From NCBI GenBank assembly GCA_050743625.1, contig JBOGED010000337.1, positions 1 to 21,081 on the forward strand: DNA of 21,081 nucleotides. Reading direction: 5' to 3'. The stretch is from JBOGED01 sp050743625 (GTDB lineage: Bacteria; Actinomycetota; Nitriliruptoria; Euzebyales; Egibacteraceae). The notes under the pieces were generated by a model. The model saw only the letters and a program-made list of their open reading frames with translations. It did no database searches and was not told the origin of the DNA. Every line of letters begins with the position of its first letter. Positions within the stretch are counted from its first letter, which is position 1. A program made the translations under genes and the position numbers. Shown piece after piece: positions 20,701 to 21,081 of this stretch.

Positions 20701-21081
20701 ATGGTGAACACTACCAAAACGGCCCGCCCGTTCGAGGTGACCGCGGACGGGCGAGGCATGACCGGACGGGCGGGACTGAGCCTGGTCGCCCAACTCGCCG
20801 ACCGGGTCGGGTTGACCGGCCACCTACGCCGCACGATCGGGGGCTGCCGGTCCTGGCGTGTGCATGATCCCGGCAAAGTCGTGCGTGACCTGGCGTTGAC
20901 GCTGGCCGACGGCGGCGACGCGTTGCGGCACATGAAAGTGTTGGACGGCCAGCCGGAGTGCGTTCGGCGACATCGCGTCGGCGGCCACTGCCAACCGCAC
21001 GATCATCGCGCTGGCCGGCCGCGAGCTGGTGGCCGAGGAGCTGACCGACGCGCTGCGCGCCGCCCGCGAGCGGGTGTGGGA
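20701..21081 (+). pseudogene. IS1380-family transposase, frameshifted and cut by the window edge
   Basis: ATG 20701 reads MVNTTKTARPFEVTADGRGM, then AGLSLVAQLADRVGLTGHLR, HDPGKVVRDLALTLADGGDA and LDGQPE. This is the N-terminal pattern of IS1380 DDE transposases (ADLADRTGL, HDPGxVxxDLAxxLADGG). At about 20957-20963 the frame is lost; one base over it continues FGDIASAATANRTIIALAGR and LRAARERVW, as the family does (usually LFGxVASxxTxxR). The catalytic DDE core lies beyond the edge. The open frame without the shift gives implausible Arg/His-rich sequence. The element is likely immobile unless the shift is a sequencing error. Confidence 0.7.

Larger units (their letters stand above)
20584..21081 (+). 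mobile_element. IS1380-family element, left part
   Basis: The element is recognised from its transposase (20701 onward). The left end is probably near 20584 (CCTCGGTGTTTCACGG), preceded by TTAG (20580-20583) that could be the target duplication; the right end is outside the window, so neither can be confirmed. Between end and gene lies a leader with a large hairpin. Confidence 0.6.

Overview
The window is high-GC DNA from an actinomycete-type bacterium (Actinomycetota; I cannot name the genus). The evidence is dense GC-rich coding with GTG and TTG starts, a GlnR-type operator before a type I-beta glutamine synthetase, a pSAM2-type tyrosine recombinase, and an actinobacterial XRE/SLOG gene pair.

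Left part (1-6675) is conserved metabolism. A glycerate kinase gene runs off the left edge behind a small membrane coiled-coil gene (minus strand). Diverging from them is nadA (quinolinate synthase), with a palindrome between. Then come lpdA (E3) and a sucB/odhB-type E2 with one lipoyl domain and a very acidic linker, a 460-base gap full of nested inverted repeats, and lipB.

Middle part (6676-10241) is a graveyard inserted between lipB and lipA. It holds a small Cys-containing hypothetical gene, two coding remnants (one resembling the PD40 gene downstream), a frameshifted HEPN/zinc-ribbon gene, a frameshifted winged-helix regulator beside a palindromic operator, and the two ends of what looks like a large nuclease-ATPase defence gene whose middle is gone.

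Conserved genes resume at 10242-15450: a PD40 beta-propeller lipoprotein, lipA, an MscS channel, a DUF3105 lipoprotein (minus strand), and glnA with a GlnR box and a leader containing competing hairpins. Functionally, LipB and LipA attach and mature the lipoyl group used by the E2, and LpdA reoxidises it, so the core genes form a 2-oxoacid dehydrogenase/lipoylation neighbourhood next to nitrogen assimilation.

Right part (15451-21081) is a second accessory region that resembles a decayed integrative element. It contains an integrase missing its N-terminus, a truncated helical gene, a broken XRE-TPR regulator followed by a broken SLOG protein, an intact GntR/HutC regulator, a 22-base-arm hairpin, a HicA-like toxin gene with a one-base lesion followed by an intact HTH partner gene, and an IS1380-family element running off the right edge.

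A pattern worth stressing: none of the conserved genes shows a frameshift, while almost every accessory gene does. That favours real decay over sequencing error.
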